Shown here: one piece after another, positions 32,254 through 44,000 of the stretch
Layout: each line of letters starts with the position of its first letter
How positions within the stretch are numbered: the stretch's first letter is position 1
DNA from: Phytopythium helicoides
Lineage: Eukaryota > Oomycota > Peronosporomycetes > Pythiales > Pythiaceae
DNA: 64,000 bases
Assembly: GCA_024867545.1 (NCBI GenBank)
Contig: JANFNE010000004.1
Span: forward strand, 1,116,001-1,180,000
Direction of reading: 5' to 3'
The notes under the pieces: model-generated
The model's database searches: none
Told to the model about the DNA's origin: nothing
Seen by the model: the letters and a program-made list of their open reading frames with translations, nothing else
Program-made: the position numbers and the translations under genes

Positions 32254-33115
32254 CTAATTTAGCACCTGACTAACATGTTGGTGTCGAAGACGTTGCAGTT
32301 GCACAGTTTCTTGTTGACGGTGTCTTTCATGTTCAAAAGAAGTGACGTTGGAATTCTGGAGCTGCTCTCGCATCTCTATATTTTCGGCATCATTCGTCAT
32401 ATCAATATCATTGTCACCGTCGCTGCTCCAACTTTGAGCGAAGAAGCCGAGTATCTGTTCACTGATTTCCATTTGAGCTTTGTTAGCGGTGGCCGCGAGA
32501 TCTGGGTTCCACAACTATGCTTCCCAGTACGAGATCTAGGTGTTCCTTTCCATCCCGCTCCAGACGGCCTCTCGACCAATACACCTCGTGAACTATTGCT
32601 GGAACCGTTGAACAGTATTCAAATTCGACCGTTTCAACAGTTCTACTGGCTCGAAGGATAGTCAAATGAGATTCATGAAACCGTCGAGCCTACGGGGTCT
32701 CACGATGGCGAACGATCCATTCGGCATTTTTTCCTCACCGAGCTGTAAGACTGCTATGCTTGCCGAGTTATCACTGCAGCACTCGTCAAGCATGCCTTGG
32801 TCGGCGCGATTCCGTGTACTGTGTTGCGTCTGAAGACTTCGTGAAAGCCACCACCACGCTTCAGCATTCCAAGCTTCGGTGCCGGCCGAATCGCCAGCAA
32901 TACCCACCCGACGGATCGCGCGAGTTCCTCCCGGCTTGCTCTTCATGCGCAATCGGTTCTTCTACGCCATGCGTCACCAGCCCAGCGCGAACTCGTTCAA
33001 GGACAAGACTCCCAGCCAATATGAGCGGCTGCATTCGCTCAGCGAGTCCAACTAACGCGGGGTCAATAGCCCGAACGAGACGGTCGCATTCACGCTTGAT
33101 TTCCGCCAACTCCAC
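32254..33115 (-). CDS. Unrecognised multi-exon gene, 5' end uncertain
   Basis: Several open stretches connect through plausible splice sites. One exon of about 200 bases ends at 32908 (donor GTG GGT); a second starts at 32795 (GMLDECCSDNSASIAVLQLG). A third contains TVEFEYCSTVPAIVHE, and the last runs 32254-32514 (LWNPDLAATANKAQMEISEQ). The intron joining the last two has a GTGTAT donor and a CATAG acceptor and keeps phase. The C-terminus is charged and probably helical. No start ATG could be fixed and no family was recognised. It could be a real small gene or a decaying one. Confidence 0.4.
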
Positions 33116-33620
33116 CAGCGTGCGTATTCAGGGGACCCACTTTCAACTTGCAGCTACGTGGTGCCAAGAGTGCACGTATGCTGGGATCAAGCCATCACAG
33201 CTGCCCTTTGAAAGCGCATCAAGATACCAACCGAGGTGGTCCGCGCAACGCTATCTCTTTTTTTTTCAAAAGGAAGCGTTACTCTCCTCATGGCCATCAA
33301 CTCCAGCGCCACCAAACGACCCGCCGCAATCGGCGCATGCACGACGCGCGATTGCGCTGCTGGCCCCGCTCTCGCGGCGGCATAATCGTAATCGATATAA
33401 AGTGTACTGTACTGTACAATCACTCCGTCTGCCGTTCCAATCTGTGACACCGACATACAAATCGCAAGCGTCAACCGGCGTAATCACCTGTCCTAGTGAC
33501 GCCAAGTGTCCCAGTCGAGCGCCATCATCGAGCCGCGCTGGTCGCCGCTCGCCGCTCGCCATTTGCCGATCGCCGCGGGCGCCGCCACCTTCTCCTCCTC
33601 TCCCACCCGCTCGACGGACG

Positions 33621-34613
33621 ATGCGGCCGCAGCAGTGGACGCTGCTGGCTGTCGCGGCGCTCGCGCTGCTGGCGCTGCACGTGGCCGCCGACTCGGACAG
33701 CGCCGACAGCGCCGAGGCCATCGCCGAGCTCAACCCGCACTGCAGCACGACCGCGGAGTGCTGCACCATCTACGGCGCCGACTCGAAGCGCTGCATGCGA
33801 GGGCCGTGCAGCCAGAACGCCATCATGAAGAAGTTCTTCTCGCTCAGCATGCCGACCGAGGACGTGTCCTTCTGGGACGTGGTCACCACCATCTACAGCA
33901 TGGTGCCCTACCTCGCCGTTATCTGCGTGCTCATCGAGGCCGTGCTGCGCTCGCGCACCTACTCGCGCGTCTTCTTTGTCGTGCTCATGATCCTACAGAC
34001 GCTTATCACGTCCGGCATCATGGTGCCCATCATCGGCCACGACTGCGACGGATGCTCGCGCCCGCTCGGCACGTGCCTCAAAAGCCTCAACGGTATGCCT
34101 TCGGGCCACGCGACCAACTCTATCGGACTCTTCACATGGATCACGCTCGAGACGCTCGTCGGCGTCGGTCGCTGGCACCGCTGGTCGTTCACCAAGCGCT
34201 GTGTCGTCCTCTTCTTCGCCATCCTCGTATTCGTTCCCGTCCCCTACAGCCGCTTCTACCTCGGCGACCACACCGAGTGGCAGCTCGTCGTTGGCTGCCT
34301 CGATGGTGTCGCCTTGGCCACCATGTACTTCCTGCTTCTGCGCTGGCGCCGGGTCAAGCAGGCCATGGATGTCGTGCAGCGCGTTGTCAAGCGGTACCTG
34401 CGCTTCACGCTCGCGGACGACTTTTTCTGGAAGCACGAGGAGGTTGCTGCCAAGAGCGTCGAAAGCCCGAACCCAAGTGGAAACGCGAACGACCCCAACT
34501 ACTTGGTGGGGTTGACTTCCGCGGACGTGGCGGTCTCTGCGGACGCGACGGATGACAGTGATGTCGCCCCCAACGACGAAATCAGCAGCGAGACTGCTTA
34601 CCGCAAGGCATGA
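33621..34613 (+). CDS. PAP2-superfamily phosphatase, ER/Golgi membrane type
   Basis: Single exon, 330 residues. A signal peptide (WTLLAVAALALLALHVAA) precedes a Cys-rich lumenal segment. Several membrane helices follow, carrying the PAP2 motifs PSGH (in NGMPSGHATNSIG) and SRFYLGDHTEW with the catalytic His. The family removes phosphate from lipid phosphates such as dolichyl-diphosphate, phosphatidate or sphingoid phosphates. The exact substrate cannot be read from the sequence. The C-terminal 60 residues are Asp/Ser-rich and cytosolic. Motif 1 (Lys...Arg-Pro) is weak. Confidence 0.8.
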   Translation: MRPQQWTLLAVAALALLALHVAADSDSADSAEAIAELNPHCSTTAECCTIYGADSKRCMRGPCSQNAIMKKFFSLSMPTEDVSFWDVVTTIYSMVPYLAVICVLIEAVLRSRTYSRVFFVVLMILQTLITSGIMVPIIGHDCDGCSRPLGTCLKSLNGMPSGHATNSIGLFTWITLETLVGVGRWHRWSFTKRCVVLFFAILVFVPVPYSRFYLGDHTEWQLVVGCLDGVALATMYFLLLRWRRVKQAMDVVQRVVKRYLRFTLADDFFWKHEEVAAKSVESPNPSGNANDPNYLVGLTSADVAVSADATDDSDVAPNDEISSETAYRKA

Positions 34614-34824
34614 GTGCGGTCACAAGAAAAAGAATCTATAGAGATCAAGTAAAGTAGTATTGAGGAGTACCGGTCGAAGGTGCTTCACGCGTGGGTATCA
34701 ACATGACACTGGTATCTTTATCATTCGCGACCACTGTGCTCCAAGTCTTATGCTCGCTAAAAATATAGCCACAGCTGCACCTTGTGCGCCGCATTTCGAT
34801 GGCGGGCTGAAGTCAGCGGGTGCC

Positions 34825-35476
34825 ATGAAGCCGTCGACGACTCGGACTACCACGGACAGCGGACATGAGCATGATGAGGTCGAGCAGAACGGGGGTGATG
34901 GAGCCAAAAGTGAACGCCGGAGGAGATTCCGAGTTGGTGACAAGGTCGAGCGAGAGCTGGATGGGTTGTGGTTTCCAGCTACGATCGTGGCTGCTGACGC
35001 CGACGGCACGTTTGAGATTGAGTATGAGGAGGACCAGAATCGAGAGCTCGACATTTTGGCTGAGGAGCTAAGGTGATAGATTTTGGAGCTCGTGATGTTT
35101 GAGATACAGCAAATAGACTCACAGTATCATTCGCCAGGCTCTTTGACGCTTCTCGGCCGCGGCAAGCGCCTTTGAAGCCTGTGCTGACACCGCAACAACG
35201 AGAAACACTGATGAAGGACTCGCTGCTGTTCCAAGTAAATGATGGTGAGCGGCCCAAAACGCCAACAGTAGTTCTCCACCACCAGGGTGAGGGCCACGCA
35301 GGTAAAATGCTGTTGAGAAGAAATCTACTTCGAAGTATCTGAGTTGGTAAACTGACGTTCACATGGTAATCGCATCCACTACAGAGTCGGGCTACATCAT
35401 CAATGGACTTGAAAACAATGTCGCCACGGGGAACGGACTGCGTGGTATCCGGTGGCTTCGCACGAACTCGTTCTGA
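34825..35476 (+). CDS. Small Tudor-like domain protein, unrecognised family
   Basis: Exons 34825-35072, 35138-35301 and 35385-35476 join in phase to 167 residues. The middle, RFRVGDKVERELDGLWFPAT followed by VAADADGTFEIEYEEDQ, looks like a small beta-barrel of the Tudor/SH3 type. The C-terminal part (PVLTPQQRETLMKDSLLFQV) is helical. No catalytic features. An in-frame ATG at 34750 would add 25 residues. A reader-type or scaffold role is possible but not shown. Confidence 0.5.
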
Positions 35477-35699
35477 AAAGTGTGCTTCTTCTAGCTCCCG
35501 CTGGCAAGCTGAATGCCGTCTCGGACAGGTTTTGACGCTAGACTTGAAATGAAACTCAACTATAATGCACTCAAGCTACTTGTGTTGTCCAAACTCAAGG
35601 CGCAAGGTGTGCTCGTAGTTGCTGTAGGCATCCTCAAGCAGTTGCTGCTGTCATTCACACCCGCAGGTCAGATACGTCCCAAACGAAACTATTTGAAAA

Positions 35700-36532
35700 T
35701 CAATACTTGCGCACCCGCTTGTCTAGATCAGCGGCAGTTGCTCGCAGGTACTGGATTTCTTGACGAACACGTTCGCTGAGAGCTTGGATTGCCAATTTTC
35801 GCTTGTGAAACTCATCGGCAGCGACTTTCAGACGCTTGTAAAACTCAACCTTGGTCTTGGCGTCGGATTGCGCTTGTGCGAGGAGATCGTCGTGTTGCTG
35901 TTTTCTTTGGGAGCGTGCTTGTTGCAGCTCTTCGTATTTCACAGCAAGTGACTGCATATCACAGGAGAGAGGCCTTGCAGCGGCTTGCATCTGGAAAGCG
36001 TTTTGCGCCTGAGGTTGCTGCGCGGGGCGTATGAAATGAGAGAATTGAAGTGAGGCTCTTTGTCTACCAAGCAGCATCTTACACGATTTTCCTTGTTGTG
36101 GTGGTGGCGAGGAGACGATGGTTGTTCACTACTGGACTCGAAAGTCGGGTCGGGCGATTGCTGATCAGCGTTGTCCTCGAGCTCCCCTACCTCGGTTGAT
36201 GGCTCCATCATAACCGAGCCGAAAGCCGCCGATACCGCGCGTTCGATCATGGCACGCGTTATCTGTTTTTCATGGCTTTCATCTGCATCATGGGCATGAG
36301 AAGGTAGGGGAGGAGGAGGAAGAGGAGGAGGCGGGGGTGGTGGCGAAGTAGGTCGTGTTGCAGGCGCTCGAGGCTCGCGCACTGCCGACCTAGAGCTTCT
36401 GCGAGATCGCTGTCGACCGCGCTGCTCTCCCTGCTCTGCTGGGAGTCCTGAATCCTGTACATTACTTTCCTCTTGGCGCTTGAGCGCCTCGTGGAGCCTC
36501 GTGGAGCGGTTCCACGAGGGCTTGCCTGGCAT
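35700..36532 (-). CDS. Unrecognised protein with proline-rich and coiled-coil parts
   Basis: Exons 36083-36532 and 35700-36017 give 255 residues; donor GTAAGA, acceptor GCGCAG, phase 0. The N-terminal half is basic and low in complexity, with a run of prolines (PPPPPPPLPPPP). The C-terminal 90 residues are a clear coiled coil (KYEELQQARSQRKQQHDDLL, then EFYKRLKVAADEFHKRKLAI). No family was recognised. The start is the first ATG after an in-frame non-ATG stretch. Confidence 0.55.
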
Positions 36533-36637
36533 CGCGCCCCTCCGCCGCAAACAGTCACTGCACTCAATCTCCGTCGCCAAGCGGCCGTCTGTTCGTTGGA
36601 TTCGCGCGTTATATGGTACAGCTACGCTCTTGGCCTG

Positions 36638-36853
36638 TCAGGGCCCCGGGCGGCGCCAGACCGCCAGCCAGGCGCCCGTGAAGGCGTTGAGCTGCTGCGC
36701 CGCCGCCTGCATCTTGTCGAGGCTGGCGCTGAGCTGCTGCAGCGAGCCCGAGGCCGCCACCACGGCCGCCGCGCACGCTTCGTACGTCTCCACGCGCCGC
36801 CGAACGGCCGCCAGCCGCTCCTCGCGCTGCGCCAGCGCCGCGTCGTCCGCCAT
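36638..36853 (-). CDS. Small helical protein, Dad1-like (DASH/Dam1 complex?)
   Basis: Single exon, 71 residues. It is one long helix with heptads (REERLAAVRRRVETYEACAA), then SGSLQQLSASLDKMQAAAQQ and FTGAWLAVW. The size, the central NLN-like LSASL turn and the aromatic W-x-x-x-W end recall Dad1, which also closes with an aromatic segment. The resemblance is weak because the protein is short and biased in composition. Together with the Dad2-like gene it suggests DASH parts in this organism. Confidence 0.35.
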   Translation of the reverse strand: MADDAALAQREERLAAVRRRVETYEACAAAVVAASGSLQQLSASLDKMQAAAQQLNAFTGAWLAVWRRPGP

Positions 36854-37032
36854 CGCCGAGTTTCCTGCGCGCGTCTGGTGTCGTCGGTGGCTGTTTGAAA
36901 ATGACCAGGTTTTGGTCAGAAGAGACTGTACGACGGAGATTGAATAGAAAACACAAGGTTTGAAGAAGGAGGGTGTATACTTTTGACAGACACGAGCCGC
37001 AGAGCGACGAGATCGCAGTGGAAAATGGCTCG

Positions 37033-37637
37033 CTAGACGGCGGCGCTCCCGCGCGCGAAGTACTCGTTCCGCGACAGCTCGCTGCTCAGGTTGTGCATGC
37101 GCTCGATGGTGAATCCCTGAGGCGTTTAGTGGGTTAGTATAGAGGTCAGCCAGGACCGATTGCAACTCCACGGCCGACGCACCGTGATGCCCATTTCGGC
37201 CAGCAGGAAGAGGAACAAGCACACGAACAGCGCCGTGCCCGGGTTGTCGCTGCTGCTCGTGATCGTGTCAAGCAGCGATACCTCGATGACGGCGTAGCTG
37301 GCCACGCCAAGCGCGATGATGTGGCTTGTCATGCTCACAATGTGCCCGTAGTACACCTGCATACGTGACTCTACGTTAGACTCGTCATGTGCGACTTGCA
37401 GTGGCTTGAGGAACGCACGTAGCGGACGTGAAGCTCTTTCGGCTCGGCGTTGGTGTCGAACAGCACGTAGAAGCCTGCAGCAGCCACTGCCAGTCCGATG
37501 ATGCTGTCCCACCAGACGCGGTACCACGACACCGAGAAGCTCGCCAGGTATACGCCGAGCAGAATCATGGACAGCAGTCGGCATGACGGCGCGTACTCGA
37601 GCGTGCGCATCGCGGGGGTCGACGCGTTCCGCTGCAT
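37033..37637 (-). CDS. Three/four-helix membrane protein, paralogue of the gene at 55.6 kb
   Basis: Exons 37419-37637, 37183-37356 and 37033-37116, all phase 0, give 158 residues. Hydrophobic segments include LLSMILLGVYLASFSVSWY, IIGLAVAAAGFYVLF, IIALGVASYAVIEVSLL and ALFVCLFLFLLAEMGIT. Two introns have GTGCGT donors. The order and phases match those of the gene at 55607-56291, and both share a W-W...G--VAA-G-Y block. No family name could be given; transport or scaffold roles are equally open. Confidence 0.6.
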
Positions 37638-37913
37638 TGTGGCGATGACCAGAGGTGACGGGTCTGGAAGCGGCTGGCTGCTGTGGTGGTTGACGAGAAA
37701 TGATGTGTAGGCCAGGAGATCCTTGATCTTGAACGGCCACCCACGGTGGCGGTTCCCAAGCGACGCAGGACATGAACAATGTGGAACTCACAACGGGCGA
37801 AACGCGGTGGCGCTTTGTTCAATGCGGACGCGAGTAACTGAAGACTAGTTGCTGCTACCTGGCATTTGCAGTGGCATTGAAGCTGGGCTTTCATCGTTAT
37901 CCTTGACTCACGA

Positions 37914-39174
37914 TCAATCAGCCTTGGACTTCTGCTCGCGCGTGCGCCTCGACCACCACACGACCGCATCCATGTATGCAAGGAATGCTACTTGGATAGG
38001 CATGAAGAGCGGCAGCAGCAGTAGCTCCAGCGGCGAGTTGAAGCGGGGAACGACACCGTTGGCGATGACTCGGAGTACAAAAATCATGGGGTCATTCGTG
38101 ATGGCAAAATCCCCACTCGCGATGCCGTTCACCAACTGTTGAGCCACTTTCTCGCTCGACAACGGAGCACTCGTGCCTTCAATCAACGTGCACTCTGGTG
38201 ACATAAGTGAACGCTCTGAGCGGTACAGCTCCGTGTCAATGTTGCCCGCGTAAAAGGTGGAGACGTGGATGTCGTAGAGCTTGAGCTCGTTGCGCAGTGC
38301 CTCCGCCAGACCTCGAAGAGCGTACTTTGACGAGCAGTACGAGGCCGCCGAGATGCACGCGATGAGCGAGAAGCCTGACCCAACAAACACAACCTGTCGA
38401 CCGGGTGTGGGCTCACGAATCATTGCTGGCAGCGCTGCGCGAACAGTGTGCAGCGCGCCAAAGTAGTTGATGTCCATGACGCGGCGGTGGACCTCCACGT
38501 CTTGGTCCAGAAAGTACCCCGGGTTGCTGGTGCCAGCGTTGCAGATCAAATGGTCGACCACGCGTCCGTGGAACGCATTCGCAGCGTCCACAGCGCGCTG
38601 AACAGCGGTAAAGTCGGTGACATCGCAGCTCTGGATGAAGACGGGTGGAGGCGTCGAGCTCTCGCCACGCTGCTTTCGGTAGACACCCTAGGAAAATGCA
38701 ATCGTTAGCATGGTTTACAAACAATTAAGTAGAGGCTGCCGCTGTCTCCGACCTCGAGCTCCTTCTTAGCCTCCTCGAGCTTGCCAAGTCTGCGAGCGAC
38801 GATGGAGACCTGTCAGCATCGGGTGAGTCAGTGGAGTTCGGCATCATTGTCCGGTGGGATTTTGTCACCTTGGCGCCAGCGGCAGCGTAGCGCTTCGCAA
38901 CCTCGAATCCAAGTCCATCGCTCCCGCCTGCTCGAACGGCCTTCACCATCAGCACGGACCATGACTGGAATGCCTGGAGCAGCTCTCACCCGTGATGAAG
39001 ACGTGCTTCCCCTCGACCTTGAAGCCCGGCGCGCGCCACCATCGGAGCGCCAGTGACTTTGTAGCGAGCGACTCAAATCAGACCGAAAGAACCACCGCAG
39101 CGAGCTCTGGGCTGGCAACGCACCGCCGCGATAAGCGCCGCGTAGACGGAGGGCACGACGACGCTGAGGTCCAT
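37914..39174 (-). CDS. KDSR: 3-ketodihydrosphingosine reductase (TSC10/KDSR)
   Basis: Five exons (39124-39174, 38990-39056, 38869-38927, 38753-38809, 37914-38687) give 335 residues. A short-chain dehydrogenase that reduces 3-ketosphinganine with NADPH, the second step of sphingolipid synthesis on the ER. Seen are an N-terminal helix, HVFITGGSDGLGFEVAKRY (Rossmann), ICNAG, the catalytic Ser in VFVGSGFSL and YCSSK (Tyr/Lys). The C-terminal hydrophobic part is LELLLLPLFMPIQVAFLAYM. Length equals the human enzyme (332). It is divergent from uL15m, with about 150 bases between starts. Confidence 0.9.
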
Positions 39175-39327
39175 CGCCCAAATTCTGAAGAGGAAGTCAG
39201 GTTGTAGTGATCAGGAGCAATCACCGACTCCCCCTCCCGAGTGACTCTTCTCCCCCTCCCGAGTGCCGCCGCCGCCCCGCCCTCCATTCCACCACCACAA
39301 ACTCCTCCGCCTGTCTCGAGCGTCGAC

Positions 39328-40083
39328 ATGTGGAGCCTGCAGGCGCTGGGGCGTGCGCTTCCTGCGGCCGCGCGCCGCTCAACGGCCGGCGCTGCGTGCG
39401 CGAGCTCCGCGGCGGCGGCGGCGCTGCCGCTGGATGGCGTTCGGCTCAACATGCTGCGCGACAACGAGGGCGCGCACAAGCGCGGCAAGCGGCTGGGCCG
39501 CGGCATCGGTTCGGGCAAGGGAAAGACGTGCGGGCGCGGACACAAGGGCCAGAAGGCGCGCTCGGGGGGCGGCGCGGGCCGTGGACCCGGTTTCGAGGGA
39601 GGACAGACGCCGCTGTACCAGCGCGTGCCCAAGCGCGGCTTCAACAACAAGTTCGCCACGCCCATGGAGGTCGTCAACGTCGACAAGCTGCAGCTCTTCG
39701 TCGACATGGGCCGCCTCGACGCCGCCAAGACCATCACCATCAAGGACCTGGTCGACTGCGGCATGGTCAAGAGCTCGCGCGTCAAGCACGGCATCAAGCT
39801 GCTCGGCACTGGCGCGCAGCACCTCACCACGCCGCTCGACATCGAGGTCTCGCAGGCCTCCGAGAGCGCCATCAAGGCCATCGAGGCCGCCGGCGGCAGC
39901 GTAACCTCTGTCTACCACAACCGCCTCGCGCTGCGCGCTCTGCTCAAGCCCCACAAGTTCGAGACCATCCCGCAGTCAGCCCGCCCGCCGCCCAAGAAGA
40001 TGGAGTACTACACCGACTTTAGCAAACGCGGCTACCTCTCGCCCGAGATCCAGGCCAAGAAGGCGCTCGCGAACGCTGAGTAG
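39328..40083 (+). CDS. MRPL15: Mitochondrial ribosomal protein uL15 (L15)
   Basis: Single exon, 251 residues. The N-terminal 30 residues are an import signal (WSLQALGRALPAAARRSTAG). The glycine-rich rRNA-binding block follows (KRLGRGIGSGKGKTCGRGHK), then GQTPLYQRVPKRGFNN, both typical of L15. The C-terminal extension beyond the bacterial-like core is usual in mitochondrial forms. The frame continues upstream, but the ATG before the targeting signal fits best. Confidence 0.92.
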   Translation: MWSLQALGRALPAAARRSTAGAACASSAAAAALPLDGVRLNMLRDNEGAHKRGKRLGRGIGSGKGKTCGRGHKGQKARSGGGAGRGPGFEGGQTPLYQRVPKRGFNNKFATPMEVVNVDKLQLFVDMGRLDAAKTITIKDLVDCGMVKSSRVKHGIKLLGTGAQHLTTPLDIEVSQASESAIKAIEAAGGSVTSVYHNRLALRALLKPHKFETIPQSARPPPKKMEYYTDFSKRGYLSPEIQAKKALANAE

Positions 40084-40207
40084 AAGCTTGCGCGCGGTCT
40101 AGGCTTAGAAGCTGCAAGCCCCCGCCGCCCGTGTTAACCTCCCTGTTCAATACGAAGCGACCTCGGCTCATTGATCCTGACCTGTTGCTTACTGCTCTAT
40201 TATGTAG

Positions 40208-40902
40208 CTAGTACTTGCGCACCAAGTGGCCACCGTGTAGATACCGATCGCTGCATTCATCTTCGAGGTGGTGACCCTGTCAGGCGACAATGAGATAAAG
40301 GAGCGAAAAAAACAAAACATCACTGACATTGAGCTGGTGACAAACCTGTCGCGGCTTGATAATATGGGTGACAAGTGTCAAAAGCAGCGAGACCACCGCA
40401 AAAGATATCATGATGGCAGCAATAATGGCGCGGGCAACAGCCATCCGGTTGTACTTCTGCCGCAATTGCACAGGTAAACGCGTTGAATGGAATTCTGGTG
40501 AAGCAGTAAAGAGCGGCGTACTGTGGTGGCGGCAGTGGCGGTCACCGGCGCATCATCAATCTTGACAGTAGCGAAGAAAAGAGCAATGCTGGCGGCCATG
40601 ACCACCACTAATCCTGTCGCGAGTCTGTGTGATTCATCTCTCACACAAAGTCAGGGGGGCATTGGGCTGCTATTGAGCACAAAGGACGGAAAAACCTACG
40701 CGCGGCGCTCAGTGGCATAGCCAAATATGCACAGCAGCAAGCACACAACACCAAGCACGACAAGAGCAAACAGCGCTGGTCCAAGCCCCAGGACAAGTTG
40801 CGATGCTGATGATGAAGTCGCGGAGTCGGCAGCTGCTCGAGCATTTCGGACACCAACAGCGATCGTGATCTGAAGCACGGCATACCTTGCAGAAAAATGC
40901 AT
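40208..40902 (-). CDS. Small three-helix membrane protein, unrecognised
   Basis: Four exons join in phase: 40700-40902, 40522-40639, 40346-40456 and 40208-40276 (166 residues). Membrane segments are LGPALFALVVLGVVCLLLCI, GLVVVMAASIALFFATV and AIIAAIMISFAVVSLLLTLV. The C-terminus is His/Asp-rich and cytosolic or lumenal. Splice sites were set by phase and by the loss of frame if read through. It resembles nothing I could name. It is divergent from the FBF1-like gene, with about 130 bases between starts. Confidence 0.5.
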
Positions 40903-41034
40903 GGCGCTTTACTTGCTTGGGGTCGTGTGTTGAGGCGGCTCTCTGAACTATCAAAAGTAACGAACCGTTGTTGGAACAGCTCCGTTGTGAGCATATATAT
41001 ACTCATCCAAGCAGTGACGGAGCCCAGGAGAATC

Positions 41035-44000
41035 ATGTCCTTGGGTGGATTGATCCCTATTGGCGGCGCTGGTGGAGGCGGCAGCGGCAAGAAATCGTCA
41101 TCCAATGACCTCACAGGAGGGCTGATCTCCATATCCGGCAACCGATCAACACCTACGCCAGCTGACATTGATGTGTCGGACTTTGACATCGACGACCTCT
41201 TGTCTGACGGGCCTGTGGGTGGGAAAAAGAGCAAAACAGCGGGTTCTAAGGGCGGCAAGTCGTCACCATCAATGTCTTCTCCGGGCAAAGACAAGAAGAA
41301 AAGCAAAGACAGCAAGAAGAAAAAGGAGAAAGAAAAGAAGACCAAGTCGTCAAACAAGAAGGTACGAGTATAGACTATTGGGTCAACGCTTAATGTGCTG
41401 ACGACATGGTTTTTTTTGAAGTCACGAGATAAGAGTGACTGGTCTGTCGGAGATGAAGATGAGAATGACGATGGTGGGGGAGGAGGATCTCCATCACGAG
41501 ATTGGGACCGCGATTCTACGGATTTCTCAATTCCAGTCAAAAAGTCAGGAGCGTTGGACGCCGAGTTTGCTAAAATGCTAGGGCTTGAAGACGAAATTGG
41601 CGCGGTATCACCCTCGTTTGACGACGAAAAGTCGACATCTCCAAGCGCCGAAGAGGACAACAGCTCATTCAAGTATACTTCTACAGTTCGAGGAAGAGAA
41701 AAATCCATCACCAATACAATTGATGCTGAAGTGCCAAAGCCGCCAATTGAGGGAAAAGCAGATGCAGAAGGTGGGCTAAGTGCAGCCTTTTTCCTTGACG
41801 ATAAGGGCAACGCTGGGGTGTCAATGTTTTCGTCAACATTACCAAGTAGTGACCGACGCAGTGGTCGCCGAGGAGGAAGAAGACAAGCTGACGATTTTGA
41901 TGGCGAGGGATTTGGCAGCCGAGGACTCAAGTCATCGAATACGCCAATAAGTGACCCTTTTGCATCGAAGGGGGACAGCAATGTTTTGATGTCATCTGCG
42001 ACAAAAACTACAACAGAATCCTCTCTCGACTCTCTCTTTGGATCCCGAAAAAGCAAGGAGACTTCAGAACCTTTAAGCTCTAAGCGAGAGATGACATCGA
42101 CCCCTAATAAATCATCGAGCGACGATTTACTAGACGAGCTATTGGGGACGCGCGAAGGTCAACATGACGGAGGAAAAAGCACTGAATCTGAATCACCTCT
42201 GATTGGAGCCCCGAAAAAGCTTTCCGTACCGGTGCCACCAAGTACATCAAAAATGACAGCGCAGGACGATCTTTTGTCAGAACTTCTCTCCGGAGATGAC
42301 GCACAGGCTAATCGAGGGAATGAGACCGAGAAAGTGTCACCCAGTAGTGATTCACCAATTGGCGAGGAGCTTACTCGCTCACGTTGGAGACGTGGAGAGG
42401 ACCTTCGAGATAAATCTGGTATGCCACAAGAAACAATAAGAGAGAGAAAAAGTGAAAGCGATACGCAATTCAAAGAGGATGACCTAGATGGAGAACAGAA
42501 GCCCCAAGCAATTGTCAAGAAAGAAATCCGTGAAAACACAGTGACGTCAACAAAAGCACCTGCCAATTCGAAGAGTGCCCGTGACAGCCTACTAATGGAT
42601 CTGCTAGGTGATTTACCATCTCCAACCGCAGGCAAACTGAAGGCTACTATCGAACAGATAGCTTCCACATCTGAGAGCAAGTCGAATCCTTCTATTGTCC
42701 AACGCGAAGATGAAGTCGCCGTGAAACAGCAAACCTCACCTCCAACTGCTCGTACTTCTCTCGATCCATCATCTCCTATGCGATCACCGCCGTCAGAAAA
42801 GGATAAGCCACAGAATGGGTCGCTAAAACCCGGTGTGTCTGAGATAGTTCCAGCGAAAGAGGACCCGCCACCTTCCCCTGGCCGAGCGCGAACTCTTACC
42901 ACCGCCTCTGCGTCATCTGTGATTAAGGAAAGTGATTTTGAGCAGTCAAAGGATAGCTTGCTGGAGGAATTACTGACACCGACACCTAGCGCACCATCGT
43001 CGCCCGTTGCTGCTGACCGCGGGGGCTACTCACAATCCTTTGAGAACGAAGAAACGATCGTCGTAGCGGCCTCGACGCCTTCACCACATCGAGAAAGTAG
43101 GACTCCTCCTGGACCTGTTCAGGTCCAACCCACGGTCTCCCTAGTACCAACAATGACCCCCATACCGGAACATGAAGTTGGGGCGATGACACAAGAAAAT
43201 ACTGCAAGCTTTCAAAGTCGAGAAGAGTCTACCAGTAGCACGACTAACAAAATTACTCCTACTCTAACTTCACCTCCAACTGTCTCCCGAGCTTCTACAG
43301 ACGCACCATCTTCAGTGCTGCCAAGTAGTGTAGTTTCTCCACCAGCTGTAGTTGCGACATCGAATGGTGTCCTTCTTGCGCAGACTCATGTCCAGGCTCA
43401 GCTGCAAGCCCAAGCTCAGTTGCAAGCCCAAGCTCAGCTCTATGCTCAAGCGCAGCTGCAGGTCCAAGCTCAAGCGCAGGCAGCAGAATCTGCCATGGCG
43501 ATTACGATCTCCGAGGCATCTCAACGCGAACAACAACTCCGAGCTGAGATCGAACGGTTTCAAGCTGCTCAAACTACTTGGAAACAGCGAGAGCAGCAGC
43601 TTGAGGTATCTAAAACAACTCTGACTAACCAGTTAGCGGCCACCGCGCAACAGCTAAGTGATGAAAAGCTCCGCGTTCAAGAGCTCACCGTAGAGCTAGG
43701 AGCTATCAACAACCAGCAGTCATCATGGAGCGAGGAAAAGCGCACAATAGTGCAACAAATCTCAATACTACAGAGCGAAAAACTCGCGATCCAGCGAGAG
43801 CTCACAGCACTCCGGGCACAGCACGCCGAGTGCGAAAAGGACAAAGCGCTTGCAGCCAGTCATCTTGAAAACGTACAGTCACAACTTACCCTTGCAGATG
43901 AGAAATGCCGGCAGCTTGTGCGAGAACTAGCGGCTGAGCAGCGTGAGCGCCAAGCATCGCAGCTGAAGTGGCAGCAACGTGAGTTACGGGAAGATCGCGA

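Noticed and set aside
40641..42056. 471-codon minus-strand frame opposite the FBF1-like gene
   Set aside because: Ser/Leu/Phe-rich antisense shadow of an acidic, serine-rich coding region.
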